A stretch of DNA of 64,000 nucleotides from Perognathus longimembris pacificus. Lineage: Eukaryota > Chordata > Mammalia > Rodentia > Heteromyidae. Below, one piece after another: positions 22,260 to 33,337 of the stretch. Each line of letters opens with the position of its first letter. Position 1 is the first letter of the stretch. Location: the NCBI RefSeq assembly GCF_023159225.1, contig NC_063172.1:38499332-38563331 (forward strand). The letters run 5' to 3'. The notes beneath the pieces were generated by a model. That model made no database searches and was not told the origin of the DNA. It saw only the letters and a list, made by a program, of their open reading frames with translations. The position numbers and the translations under genes are program-made.

Positions 22260-23429
22260 TTAGTGAGCTTGTGTTTCTGCTGGACTTTGGCTATTGAAGT
22301 TTCTTTCTGAATCTGTCTGTGTGTCTTTTACGATCTCTGTTGGGTGGGCTTCCCCTCTTAATATTCGCTGTAGGGCTGGTTTTTTATTCACATACTCCTT
22401 TAGCTCCTCTTTGGTGTGGAAAGATCTGGTTCTCCCTTCGAATGTGAACTCCAGTTTCGCTGGATATTTGATCCGAGGTTGTAAATTGTTATTCTGAAGT
22501 ACTTGGATGGTGTTCTTCCACTCACTTCGAGCTTGGTAAGTTTGTGTGGATAAGTCGGATGTTATTCGAATCCTCTTCCCATTGAAAAAAGTTTCCTTCT
22601 TCGCTTTGGCTGAATTCAGAATTTGCTCTTTAATCTTGAGGTTTGTAGTCTTGAATATTATGTGCCTTGGGGTGGTTTTCCTGGGGTCTGGCCTGCCAGG
22701 TGTCCTATAGGCTTCGGTTACCTGGATGGGGTCCCCTGTGAGATTGGGGAAGTTTTCTGCAATAACTTTATTGAGAACATGATTAAGCCCTCTGCTCTGA
22801 TATTCGGCTCCTTCTTCTATTCCAATTATGCGCAGATTATATCTCTTGTCTTTGTCCATTAGTTCCTGGAGTAATCTTCCCTGAAGCTTCACCTTTTCTT
22901 GGAGTGTGGTCATTTTCTGGTTGTTGTCAGCTGCTTCATCGTCCAGGCGAGAGATTCTGGATTCCATATGGTCCACTCTTTGTGTTATGGTTTCAATTGC
23001 GGAGTTTATGGATGTCAGAGAGCTATTCATGGTTGTCATATCAGCTCTGATCGTGGAAATTTCTTCCTTTAAAGAGTTGTATTTTAAATCTATTTTTTCA
23101 TGCATTTCAATTCTCAGGGTGTGGAGATTTTCTTTAAAGGCGGCTTGCATTGTATCCATTTTTGCTTCCATTTCTTTAAACGAGGCTTGCATTGTATCCA
23201 GTTTTGCTTCCATTTCTTTCTTGGCTTCCTGGGTGTCCTTCCAGATTTCCGCTCTAAACTCCTGGAATTGTTTTCTGATTTCATTTCTGACGGTTTCGAT
23301 CATTCCTGTTAACATGTCCTCATTTGCTTTTTTATTCTCCATCTCCTCTCCAGTCGTGCTGCTTTTTGGAGCTGGCGAGTTGGCTTGTCCTTTGATGAAC
23401 TGAGTTATGTTTCTTTGTGATTTGCGCAT
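22260..23429 (-). CDS. L1 ORF1 protein: RNA-binding chaperone, intact
   Basis: 389 codons from the first in-frame ATG ([11 protein letters not shown]); the same frame stays open 27 codons further upstream but without an ATG. ORF1p coats L1 RNA as a coiled-coil trimer. Residues about 45-190 are rich in heptad-like Met/Leu/Ile and charged positions (coiled coil). They contain two adjacent copies of a 14-residue unit, [14 protein letters not shown] and [14 protein letters not shown], at 73-86 and 87-100. The RRM begins around [11 protein letters not shown] (197-207), and the C-terminal domain contains [12 protein letters not shown]. The usual ARR motif reads ARS at 300-302. The protein is longer than the 338 residues of human ORF1p. 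Confidence 0.96.
   Translation of the reverse strand: MRKSQRNITQFIKGQANSPAPKSSTTGEEMENKKANEDMLTGMIETVRNEIRKQFQEFRAEIWKDTQEAKKEMEAKLDTMQASFKEMEAKMDTMQAAFKENLHTLRIEMHEKIDLKYNSLKEEISTIRADMTTMNSSLTSINSAIETITQRVDHMESRISRLDDEAADNNQKMTTLQEKVKLQGRLLQELMDKDKRYNLRIIGIEEGAEYQSRGLNHVLNKVIAENFPNLTGDPIQVTEAYRTPGRPDPRKTTPRHIIFKTTNLKIKEQILNSAKAKKETFFNGKRIRITSDLSTQTYQARSEWKNTIQVLQNNNLQPRIKYPAKLEFTFEGRTRSFHTKEELKEYVNKKPALQRILRGEAHPTEIVKDTQTDSERNFNSQSPAETQAH
23131..23214 (-). repeat. 42-bp tandem duplication within ORF1
   Basis: Two 42-bp units, 23131-23172 and 23173-23214, differ at only a few positions. Each encodes 14 residues, two heptads, so coiled-coil register is kept. Length variation of this kind in the coiled coil is known in mouse L1. 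Confidence 0.93.
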
Positions 23430-24610
23430 CTGGAAGTCTGTGTAGTTCTTCCCTCCCTTCTGTGTAGGCGTGTCTGCGTCAGCAGGTGCTGTCGCTGTGG
23501 CCCCGCCCACCAGTGCAGGGCACGCCTATCAGAGCGGGCGCTTTCGCCGGGGCCCCGCCCTCCTGTGCACTGTGAGTCCCCTACAACAGGCACTTAAGTG
23601 GGGTCTGCCTCCCAGAGCGAGCCCTGGGTTGTTGGGTTGTGCTTGCGCCCTCCCGCGAGTCCGTTGGGGGGGGGAAGCAGTATGTGTGGGGCCCAGTGGG
23701 ATCGACTGTCCGGGTGTGGCTTGGCACCCTCAGACCTCGCCTCCGCTTCGAGGAGGGGGAACGAGATCAGGCTCAGGTGACCCTGCTGGGCTGGTATTGC
23801 CCACCAGCGCCTGTGATTTTAGTTGTAAGAGTCCGCAAGGTCTAGGCGCCTCGGGTGGGGCTTGCCCTGCCGGCCGTCCCTGGCCCCTGTTGGGAAGGGG
23901 ACGGGGCCGGTTCTGCCAGTTCAGGAACCTTTGGGGGCTTGGGGCTGTTCCGCCCTTCCCCTGCTAGACTGGCTTCCCAGTGCCTGCTGGGAGCTTCCCG
24001 CCTGATTTGGGGAATCTTTGTTCCCACGGGAGTGGGGAGGGGGAGGGAGGGAGATATATCGTCTTTGTCGGGCTTGGGTCTCCCGTTGGGGGAAGGGATT
24101 ATGGGGGACTCACTTTTGCTGCTTTGTGTGCGTGTCCCGCACCGCCGTTGGCCCTTCAGGGGTTGGCGAAGTGTCGTGGTGGCTCCCCCGTTCCCTCTTT
24201 CTGCCGCGCTGGGTTCCCTTGTCCGAATCCGGTGTGGACCCGAACTTCTCGTCGCTGCTGGGTGTGTCTTGGTCCGCACCCTGCTTTGTGTCCGTGGGGT
24301 CTCCCGCTATATGGATTCTGCGCTCCTGGCAACCTGTCTGCCGATCGCCGGGTTTCCCTTTCCCAGCCTGACCCTGTTTGGGCCAGGGCCGGCTGGTGGG
24401 GGGAGGGTGCCCCGATTAATCTCCGGCTCCGTGTAGGTTTTCGGTTCTTCTTTTTTGCTCCTTTTTGTTTTCCTGCGTTTCTCCACTGCTTCTGGATGCT
24501 GGTTTTGCTGGGTTCTTGGTGGAGTGTTGGGTGTTGGAGTTCCCAGCTCGCTATTCAGTTGGTGCGAGTCGGGGCGCCTCCCTATTGTCTCGGCGCCATC
24601 TTTCTCCTCT
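23430..24610 (-). promoter_or_regulatory. L1 5' UTR and internal promoter
   Basis: About 1.18 kb of GC- and CpG-rich DNA, very unlike the AT-rich surroundings. In L1 this region carries an internal RNA polymerase II promoter that starts transcription at the element's first base. The 5' end on the L1 strand is AGAGGAGAAAGATGGCGCCG, with a YY1-like AAGATGGCG at +9 to +17. I see no tandem monomers of the mouse type. Long open frames exist on both strands, but GC-rich sequence is expected to have few stops. Confidence 0.9.
24594..24602 (-). promoter_or_regulatory. YY1-like motif at the L1 5' end
   Basis: The L1 strand reads AAGATGGCG, an exact match to the YY1 core. It lies 9 bp from the 5' end, close to the position of the YY1 site that sets start-site accuracy in human L1. 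Function here is inferred. Confidence 0.7.
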
Positions 24611-24625
24611 CGACATCCACTTCTT
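24611..24625. repeat. Target-site duplication of the intact L1, 5' side
   Basis: Exact second copy of cgacatccacttctt, directly adjoining the first base of the L1 5' UTR. This shows the element is not 5' truncated after insertion. Confidence 0.95.
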
Positions 24626-25091
24626 AACCTAATAATCACTCAACAAGTATTCAAAATTGAGTGAATATGATCTACAAGGTAGAGACCATTTACCAGTAGC
24701 TCTTTTGAAAATGCAATTTAAAGCCATTTTCCTGAGGTTAGTTATGAAAGCCAGAAGTTAGTGAAAAATTTTAAAGAGATATTGATAAAATAGAGAATCA
24801 AAGTTGAAGAGTCCTAGTTCTCCAAATTTAACTATTCTCAGTCAGTATTTAGTTATTCTAAGTCTTTGAAACTTAATATAATTTTAATCTCAATTTGATT
24901 ATATTTATAGAATAGACTGCTAAGACTTGTATTGGGACTTCACAGAACAACCAGAGGCTTCCCACACATGGACTTGGAATAACTTCCATTGTCTTAGTTT
25001 TTAAAGTAATCAAACCCATGTTATATTGATGAAAGAGTAGACATAAAGGTTAATGTAACTCTAAAAATAGCCCCCAAATATAGTAAATTAG
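24626..25091. other. AT-rich unassigned spacer
   Basis: No recognisable gene or repeat. Confidence 0.5.
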
Positions 25092-25345
25092 GCCAGACTA
25101 TGGTGGCTCACACCTGTAATTCTAGCTCCTCAGGAGGCTGAGATCTGAAGAGTGCAGTTCAAAGACAGAACAGGCAAGAAAGTTCATGAGACACTTATCT
25201 CCATCTAACTACCAGGAAACTGGAAGTGGTGCTGTAGCTTAAAGTGGTAGAACACTAGCCTTGAGAAAAAAAGCTCAGGGACTACATTCAAGCCAGAGTT
25301 CAAGCCCCTCAATGGACAAAAACAGTAACAATAAAAACCAACATA
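25092..25345 (+). mobile_element. B1-like/Geo-like composite SINE
   Basis: The left part is 7SL/B1-like (ggccagactatggtggctca, cacctgtaat, ctcaggaggctgagatc). The right part is Geo-like (ctggaagtggtgctgtagct to gagttcaagcccct). Its A-rich tail merges into the TA-rich repeat that follows. Confidence 0.87.
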
Positions 25346-25430
25346 TATACATATATACACATAACATATATATATATAACTATATATATATACATAGTTA
25401 TATGTATAACTATATGCATATAATCTTTTA
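25346..25430. repeat. AT-dinucleotide-rich low-complexity tract
   Basis: Imperfect TA and TATACA repeats follow the SINE tail. An (AAT)n run of about 20 bp lies further on at about 25508-25527. Confidence 0.85.
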
Positions 25431-25851
25431 CAAAGGAGAAATGAAATATAATAGAGAAAACTCCTTTAAGAAAAAGATACAGATCAACTGATCATCCATG
25501 TGAAAATAATTAATAATAATAATAATAGAGACACAGACAATATACCCTTGATAAAATTAAAGAACGATTACAAGTCTAGGTGCAAATATAAAACTATAAA
25601 GGTAAAGATAATAGGACATACATCTAAATAATGGACTTGGTGATAACATTTTAAATCTTGTGTCTAAAGCATGACCAAACAAATGAAAGAGTTAGCTGAC
25701 TTCCATTAAAAATAATTTAACACTACCTTAAGAAAGGTGTTATCAAGAAAATTAAAACATGATCAGTAACCTAGGACAAAATATTGGCAAAACACATATT
25801 TAATAAGTAGTAATATCTAAAAGATATGAAGAATTAAAATGGCTTAATTTT

Positions 25852-27057
25852 AAAAGGTGTTATTCAAAGTTTTTACCAGCAAAGCAATAGACAAAGGCCT
25901 AATATCTATCATATACAGAGAACTCAAGAAATTAACCCCCTCCAAACCCAGTAAACCAATTATTAAATGGGCCAGATAGCTAAAGAGAGACTTCACAGGA
26001 GAAGAAATAAAAATGTCAAAGAAACATATGAGGAAATGTTTAGCATCCCTGGCAGTAAGAAAATGCAAATATAAACAACCCTGAGATACCACCTCACCCC
26101 AGTTAGAATGCCCTATACTCTGAACTCAGGAAACAATAAATGCTGGAGGGGAGGAGAGAGCATTCCCACTGCTGGTGGGAATGTAAACTATAAAACCACT
26201 CAGGAAAACAATATGGAGGTTCCTCAAAAGACTCATAGACATACCCTATGACCCAGCCATACTTCTCCTAGGCATCTATCCAAAACAACAGGATCCAGGA
26301 TACCACAAAGACACCTACACATTCATGTTTATTACTGCACAATTCTCAATAGCCAAAATATAGAAACAACCTAGATGCCCCACTACAGATGAATGGATCA
26401 AAAAAATGTGGTACCTGTACACAATAGAATTCTACACAGCAATTAGAAATGATAAAATAATGGCATTAAAAGGCAAATGGTCACATCTTGAACAAATAAT
26501 GTTGAGCAAGACAAGCCTAGAACACAGAGAACAAAGGCTCATGGTCTCCCTGATATGTGGATGTAAGGGGGCAGGGGGAAAACAGCAGAGATAATATGTA
26601 TAAGATAACAAACTTATTTTCAAATGGTATTTCTACATATTTTGGCCAGCAACTTCACATCATGTCTTTAAAACCAAGCAATTACTAAATAAACATAAAA
26701 ATGTCTAGGATAGAACTATCAAAGGCTCACAGTAGCTCAACAGCTATGTACATATGATTATATAAGATGAGGCTAAGCAAAATGAATTCCAAGAGACGGA
26801 AACAGGAGGATTTTATTGTTGTCATTAACTTTAATGTACTAGGTGAATTTCCTATAGCATATCCCCAGTGGTCACTGTATATGATTTTGGTACACTGGAA
26901 ATTGTATATATGTTTATCTGAGCTACGGAAGGGAAAGAAAAATGAGGGAGGGTATAACAAATATGACAAGAAATGTACTCGCTACCTTATTATGTAACTG
27001 TAACCCCTGTGTACATCACCTTGACAATAAAATTTTTTAAAAAAAGGTTTTATTTAA
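25852..27057 (+). mobile_element. 5'-truncated L1 (ORF2 C-terminus and 3' UTR)
   Basis: From 25868 the sequence encodes the last part of ORF2 in broken frames, parallel to the intact L1 (the [16 protein letters not shown] region, then TPVRM, the Cys/His knuckle region, and a 62-codon open piece at 26406-26594). A decayed 3' UTR runs to gacaataaaatttt at about 27040. Imperfect copies of a 16-bp duplication (aaaaggtgttattcaa at 25852-25867, aaaaggttttatttaa at 27042-27057; 14/16) frame it. This copy is old. Confidence 0.85.
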
Positions 27058-27867
27058 CACATCACCAATGAAAATATATTGGTGGTCAAATAAGCTCTAC
27101 ATTATGGAAGGATGGTACACATTATATCATCTAGGAAGTGGAAATTAAAAACAAATAATAAAATGGCACCACATCTAGAAGAATATCCAAAATCCAGAAC
27201 ACTGACAACACCAAGCATTGAAGAAGATGTAGAACAACAGAAAATCTCTTTTATTGCTACTGGAAATGCAGAATAATAGAATCACTTGAGAATAGTGTTT
27301 GAAAGTATCTTACAAGATGAAACATACATTTAGTTATACATATAACTTCAATTGTCATCCATAGTATATATTGAAAGGAGCTAAAAATTTAATATTTACA
27401 CAGCATCCTATATATTAACATTTATGTGGTAGTTTTATTCATAATTGCCAGAACATGGAAGAAATTACTATGTTGTTCAATAGGTGAATGAATAAACTGG
27501 TGTCTTATACTATGCAACTATGCAATGATAGGCCTGTGTGCATTCATTAATCACAACAAATATTCTGATAGGGACCATTGATCACAGGAAGATCAAGCAT
27601 ATAGTGGCAGGTGGTCAATAGAAAATCTCAGTATGTTAATTTTTCTGTGAATATAATACAATAATTAATATTAAACACATGTAGTTAAACCTAGACATTG
27701 TATTGAATTTTTGAAAGTTGGCCTTTTTTATAATAACTCTTTGACATTAAATAAAATATTTGGAAGTAAGGATAGGATGGTTTTAAGGTTTATCATTGTT
27801 AAAACCATCTGAAGGGTACAAAATGTTACAAAGTCTGTTAATCATTGGCTCAAGATGTCAAATTAAA
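27058..27867. other. AT-rich unassigned spacer
   Basis: No gene supported; nothing recognisable as a young repeat. Confidence 0.45.
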
Positions 27868-27882
27868 AATTATTATTCTTTC

Positions 27883-28133
27883 TTTTCTTTTCTTTTTTTT
27901 GCTGGTCCCAAAGCTTGATCTCTGGGCCTGAACAACTGTCCCTGACCTTCTTTTGCTCAAAGCTATAGCTCTACCACTTCAGCCATGCCACTGTACCACT
28001 TCCAGCTTTTTTCAGTAGTTTATTAGAGATGAGAGTCTCAGATTTTCCTGCCTGGGCTGGCTTTGAACCATGATTCTCAGATTTCAGTCTCCTGAGTAGC
28101 TAAGATTACAGGCAGGAGCCCTTTGCACCTGGC
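27883..28133 (-). mobile_element. B1-like/Geo-like composite SINE
   Basis: On the minus strand a diverged B1-like left part (ctactcaggagactgaaatc-type order) is followed by a Geo-like right part. The A-rich tail shows as ttcttttcttttctttt on the plus strand. A weak duplication, ttattattcttt versus ttataattcttt, may flank it. Confidence 0.82.
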
Positions 28134-28455
28134 TTATAATTCTTTATTTCCTAGAGTAATGTCTACATCTCCTTTTACACTGGAACAGCTGACATCAATT
28201 TTGTTTTCCCCAATATACTAAGTGCTTGACTGTTCTTAACAGATACTTATTTGATAAGTGAATCATTGAAAATAACCAAAGCTATTAGGTAACTAAATGT
28301 AGTTTCATTCTAGGAAGCCTTTCAGAAAATCTCAAACACCTAAAAGCACCGGAAATTTTTTAAACTTACTACTACTAAGGTCATGAATTTCTTTAAAACT
28401 GAAAATGATTGTCATAATGACTAAGAATTATGATTTAATTCTAAACCTGAATTTA
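28134..28455. other. Unassigned spacer
   Basis: AT-rich sequence before the LTR duplication; nothing recognised. Confidence 0.45.
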
Positions 28456-28461
28456 CATGGT

Positions 28462-29010
28462 TGTTGGGGACCGTTTTGGTCTTGGTGGAAGAAGGGCACC
28501 AAGAGCGAGACGCTGCCCTTCCCCCAGCCCTGGGACAATGGGAGGGAGCCCCTCCCACCTTTCAGCCTCAACCAGAAAAGAAGCCCCCTGCCCCTTGGGA
28601 GGCAAACATGTGCATGCCACCATGATAGATTTGCCCAGCCCAGAAAGGAAGTTCCAGGATCACTTGAGTGACAGCACAGTCAGCCAATCAGTCAGTCACC
28701 CCAAGTCTTTCCCCTTCCGCCTTTGTCATCATAATAAATTTCTCTGTCCCGCCATCTGGGGTCTGAGACACATCCCACCATAGCAGCATGTCCCTGATGC
28801 CTTCTTTTCCGCCCCCGCTCCTGGTAACATGTGAGGGGACTGGGGGTAGGGAGGCTTCAGCAACCTTTCCTCAACTTAGCACAAGTCCATGATAGTACAC
28901 CTTTGGCCTTCTGCTGGCGGAAGGCAAGGCCAAGTGCTCTTTCATAGATTTTAGGGTTCAAGCATTCTCCCTGGGAGATCGGGGAGAAAGGGATCGTTCA
29001 GATCCCGACA
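28462..29010 (+). mobile_element. Solo LTR of the same class II (ERVK-like) family
   Basis: A 549-bp GC-rich block starting TGTTGGGGACC and ending ATCCCGACA. A perfect 6-bp duplication, catggt, flanks it at 28456-28461 and 29011-29016. It shares its termini and long internal stretches with the LTR at 15904-16495 (minus strand), for example the gcctcaaccagaaaagaagc region. It keeps CCAAT (28684-28688) and AATAAA (28733-28738), but I do not see the TATA box of the other copy. No internal coding sequence is attached. Confidence 0.92.
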
Positions 29011-29016
29011 CATGGT

Positions 29017-30649
29017 CATCAAAGTATCATCTCCCATTGTGAGTCTGGATAGAAAGGATGATTTTCAGGATGTTAAAAGATAGGAAAAAGAACTGCATGC
29101 ATTTAAAGTTGAGTGAGAAATTTCTCCGACTGAGAGTCATTTGGTGAGCCTGGTTTCACAGGTTAATTTTGTCATACTTAAGAGGCTCTAAGGCATGGTT
29201 TTGACATAAAATTTTTGTGAAGGATCTAGAGATACAAATGAAAAAAGTTCAAAAATCATACTATTCATGAAACATTTGCTCAGCAAAAGTAAAAGGTAGG
29301 AAACAATTAGCATATGCTTCACAGTAACAAGGTAAAAAAGAAAAAAAATATAAGTGAACGAACATTTATTGTTGCAGAGGTTTCACAGTACTGTCAAAAC
29401 TACATGAAAAGTTTCTCTTTACATTTTCCAAAGTACATAATATGAATGAGATATTACTTCATCAGTAAGAAAATTCAAACCAAACTCACTGTGATAGCAC
29501 ATGATTTCAAAGTTTCTAACAAGATGACTCATGAACAAGAACAACATATAGCACCTAGGAGCAATGTTATAGTAAGGTATTGTCATTTGGTAGGTAGGTT
29601 AATATCTGAGGCCCATATTTTGTATATTTTCATAAGGAAAAGTTCCATCTTAAAAATGGATAAAGAAAAAGTAGATCTTATGCAAAATATGTTACATCAT
29701 TTAACCCCTCAATTGTATATGGCTGAGCCCATCACTGAAAACCACCATGAAAGATGCTATATTTACAGATCCTTTGCTCAATATTTATCATCAATCAGTC
29801 ATTGTACAAGTAGCTCACACTGGATATTTCTGGTTCTATTAAAAACGTACTGGTCAATTAAAAACAAATTTGCTAAAACTAGAAAATAAAAAGTAGAAAC
29901 AATTGAAATAATGGTAGTAAAGCATTAAAAAAATGAGCAACATGAAGCTGAAACAAAGGAGAAGGAAAGATGTATTCATGCTTGGGTTTGCCAGAGAGGA
30001 TTGAAATAAGGAGTTGACATTTATAGTGTCTTTTATAGAAGTTTGAATGCAGACTGGAGACATACAATGCAAGACGAAATGAGTATTATAAAATGTATAT
30101 AGATATAAAAGGCAACTAGCATTGAAAAATAGGAAGTCATAATGTACATAACCTGTAATAGGGACTGAGAGGGGATTAGATGAAACGATAAAAAGGTAAT
30201 TGGTTTTTAAATTACAAAAACCTTGTGAACCACTGAAGAATTTATTTTTATTTTATCAGAGTTTATAGAGTAAACCTAGAATTATTCATGTAAAACTGAT
30301 CAAACTTATACCTAAACAAATAAAAGAACAAAACTCAAACTGTTGTGCAGATGACAGAAAATGAAGGAAAGAATCATATAGGCAATTATAGAGGAACCCT
30401 TAGAAACAAATGAGCTCATGCAATAGCAACAGAGACAAATATGTAACAAATTCTACATACTACTAAATTCCATAGGATTCATATGTCCAGCTAGCCACAT
30501 TTAAGTTTATAGATTTATCTAACTTGATTTATAAAATGTACTTTCTAAGAAATTAATTGGAAGATATTAAATAATAAGTGCTATCTAAAATTTTTAAGAA
30601 AAATTGTTAACTAAATACAATGCATTCATGAAATTCTTTTTGAAAGAAG
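29017..30649. other. AT-rich region with one 147-codon open frame
   Basis: Mostly unassigned. A 147-codon frame at 29446-29889 (plus) has no domain or motif I recognise and no splice or promoter context. A frame of this length can occur by chance in 64 kb, so I do not call it a gene. Confidence 0.4.
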
Positions 30650-30705
30650 TACTTTGTGTTTAAGGCTAGTGCTCTACCAATTTGAGCCACAGCTCCACTG
30701 ATAGA
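30650..30705 (-). mobile_element. Geo-type SINE fragment
   Basis: The plus-strand words aaggctagtgctctaccaat and ttgagccacagctccact are the reverse complement of the right monomer core. Only about 55 bp are left. Confidence 0.6.
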
Positions 30706-30892
30706 ATTATTTTGAAATAATATCATTTGTTGCTAATATGATGGACAATATAACATTGGAAACAAACAACACATTTTTGTTTACAAAATAATCTTACTTC
30801 TATCAGCTATCTTGTAGTAGAAACTTGAAGGTTTCCAAAGCAGAGTTATATTTCAAGTTAGAATCATATATTTCTTCAATAATGTTCTCTAA

Positions 30893-31160
30893 TACTGTTT
30901 ATACCGGTAATAGAACTGGGGAAGGGAGAGGGAATACTAAAATTGAGAGACAAACAAAAGGAAAAACCATTCAAAAACCAATTACTTACAAAACCATTTG
31001 GTGTAAAACAATTGCACAGCTTTTGGGGGGAAAGGGGAAAAGAGAGGGGGGGAACGAGGGAGGAGGTAACAAGTAGAACAAGGAATGTACTCATTGCCTT
31101 TCATATGAATCTGTAACCCCTCTGTTTCATACTTTGACAATAAAGAAAAACATAAAGAAC
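30893..31160 (+). mobile_element. 5'-truncated L1 3' UTR
   Basis: It begins near taatactgtttataccgg and continues with aattgagagac, a purine-rich gggggg tract, the tgtactcattgcctt block and gacaataaag with AATAAA. The truncation point lies in the 3' UTR, so no ORF2 sequence is present. No clear duplication. Confidence 0.85.
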
Positions 31161-32516
31161 AGCCTATGCACAGAAGATAAAAAAGAATAAAGATTTGTTT
31201 TTTTGAACTAAAGAATTTCATGAATTTTGAATAAATGAAGTTAAGAAGCCATTTAATACAAAATGACTGGTTATACATGTACAAATTAGTAGATAAGAAA
31301 AGTACAAAACTCATCAATAGTAAATTACTTTAAATTAATTTACATGAATAGTAAACAAATGGATAATTATATCTAAAAGCTTTTCATCATATTGTGAATA
31401 ACATAAATTAACTTTTTATATTTATATGTCATAACACTTGGTAGCCTCAAATTCAAACATTGAATTAAACAGAAACTTTAGAAAAATACTTTCCCCATGA
31501 CTTTGAAAATTTGCTCAAGTTTTGAAAAATATTAGATATTTTATCCATCTATATAGGACTCACTTTTAGACACTTTGTATTGCAAGAGAGGAAAATTGTA
31601 CATCATTTTTCATTAATCTGAATGCACAATTCAGTAATACAAAAGAATAACAATCTAATTTTACAATTTTACATTATATTAGGAAGGCACATGAGACTGA
31701 CTCTGGCTATGACCTGTACTCTAGTTGCTATGAGCTAGACTCAGTGTTGCAAATAGTTATATTAATGGAATAACTATAGTGTTAAAGTTGGAGGTTATTC
31801 ACAACACCAACTTCACAATTCCAAGCTAATTTTCAATGATGGTATGATGGAAAATCCAATTTCCAGCTAATCACTGTTATCCTGATGCTCCTAAAAACAC
31901 CTAAATACCTAGAAAATACTTACACTTTGTTAATTATATTGAACCTTTTGCTCCATGGAAGAGACAACTATTTTTTGTTTACCAGAATAACATATAATTC
32001 TGTGCTTCTCCCAGTAACAGATGCATTGCTCTAAGCAATGTAACTTGCTCCAGGTTCATGGAATTTAGAATTTTTTGTCTACTCCACAGAGCATTTGACC
32101 CATTGAAGAGTATCTCATCCAATATAAGAACAGACAAAATACCTCACTATATTTATAGCTGCAATGAGCACAAGGTCGAGATCCTGTTTTTCTATTATAA
32201 AACCCACCACTCAGCAACAACCAGCTGAACAGATAAATGAATAGCATCTGAAGGTACAAATGAGGTTGACATTCTATATGAATGGAATAGCTCCTCTGAA
32301 AAACAATACGGACTCTAAAATAACCAGACATTATTTTATTTGGAGTTCCATGGATAGAAACTTGAGTTTGGCAATATAAGGTTAGAATTAAGAATGACTC
32401 CACTTAATCACACACAATGACCTAGTTGGAAAATTTTGACTTTTATTACTGCCACTGAGCTATATGAGTTTAGAGTTCTTGGTACTCAGAAGAACATTTC
32501 TACCATGTAACACGTC
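31161..32516. other. AT-rich unassigned spacer
   Basis: No gene supported. A 112-codon minus-strand frame at 32065-32403 has no recognised features. Confidence 0.45.
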
Positions 32517-32531
32517 AAGAAGTCTACTAAA

Positions 32532-32745
32532 GGGCTGGGGATATGGCCTAGTGGCAAGAGTGCCTGCCTCATATACATGAGGCCCTGGGTTCGATTCCCC
32601 AGCACCACATATACAGAAAATGGCCAGAAGTGGCGCTGTGGCTCAAGTGGCAGAGTGCTAGCCTTGAGCAAAAAAAGAAGCCAGGGACAGTGCTCAGGCC
32701 CTGAGTCCAAGCCTCAGGACTGGCCAAAAAAAAAAAAAAAAAAAA
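32532..32745 (+). mobile_element. IDL-Geo dimeric SINE, well preserved
   Basis: The left monomer has gggctggggatatggcctag and the B-box ggttcgattcc. The right monomer runs from tggccagaagtggcgctgtg to caggactggcc, and a poly(A) tail follows. A perfect 15-bp duplication, aagaagtctactaaa, lies at 32517-32531 and 32746-32760. It is nearly identical to the copy at 57050, so both belong to a young subgroup. Confidence 0.97.
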
Positions 32746-33104
32746 AAGAAGTCTACTAAACCATAAGACCTGCTGTTACTAATTTCAAGCTCTTTATGTC
32801 TATAGACCACCAGGATAGAAATGGATTTGCCATCATGAGGGGAGATATTTAACCATAATTATCAAGGTCTGTTACACATTTGTAACTGCCAATGATGTGT
32901 TTGGATCTTTCTGCCTGATTCTAGTATCTTAACTCTTGTAATATCTTGTAATTAAGTCAACAACCAAAGAAACTACCACAAAAATTTCATAGAAATCTAC
33001 AAAACTACAAAATTTTCATATAAATCTATTTTCTGGGAAACCTCTCTCAAGACAAACAATATTGGACACATTGATAAAATGCACTGAATAAATAATGAAG
33101 GGTA

Positions 33105-33337
33105 AATTATGCTGTGTTCTGGGGGCTCACGCCTATAATACTAGCTATTCAGGAGGCTAAGATCTAAGGAACTTGGTTCAAAGCCAGCTTTGGCAAGAAA
33201 ATCCATGAGACTTTTATCTCCAATTAACCACCACATAACCAGAAGTGGCACTGTGGCTCAAGTGATGGAGCACTAACTAGCATTGAGCTGAAGAGCTCAG
33301 TGACAGTGCCCAGGCCCAGAGTTCAAGCCCCACAACC

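Larger units (their letters stand above)
18113..24610 (-). mobile_element. Full-length intact LINE-1
   Basis: A complete 6.5-kb non-LTR retrotransposon in minus orientation. From 5' to 3' it has a GC-rich 5' UTR (24610-23430), ORF1 (23429-22260), a 50-bp spacer, ORF2 (22209-18382), a 3' UTR (18381-18160), an AATAAA and an A-rich tail. Both ORFs are free of stops and frameshifts. The flanking duplication is 15/15 identical. All other L1 copies here are truncated, inverted or decayed. L1 copies itself by target-primed reverse transcription and also mobilises SINEs. I infer a recent insertion; activity needs testing. Confidence 0.97.

Noticed and set aside
23430..23510. Extension of L1 ORF1 27 codons upstream
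   Set aside because: The frame is open but begins with GTG and no ATG; the first ATG is at 23429, so I start the CDS there.
23470..24627. Long plus-strand frames of 165-215 codons in the L1 5' UTR
   Set aside because: They start with GTG or lack an early ATG, and GC-rich DNA has few stops; only the ATG frame at 24101 was kept as a weak lead.
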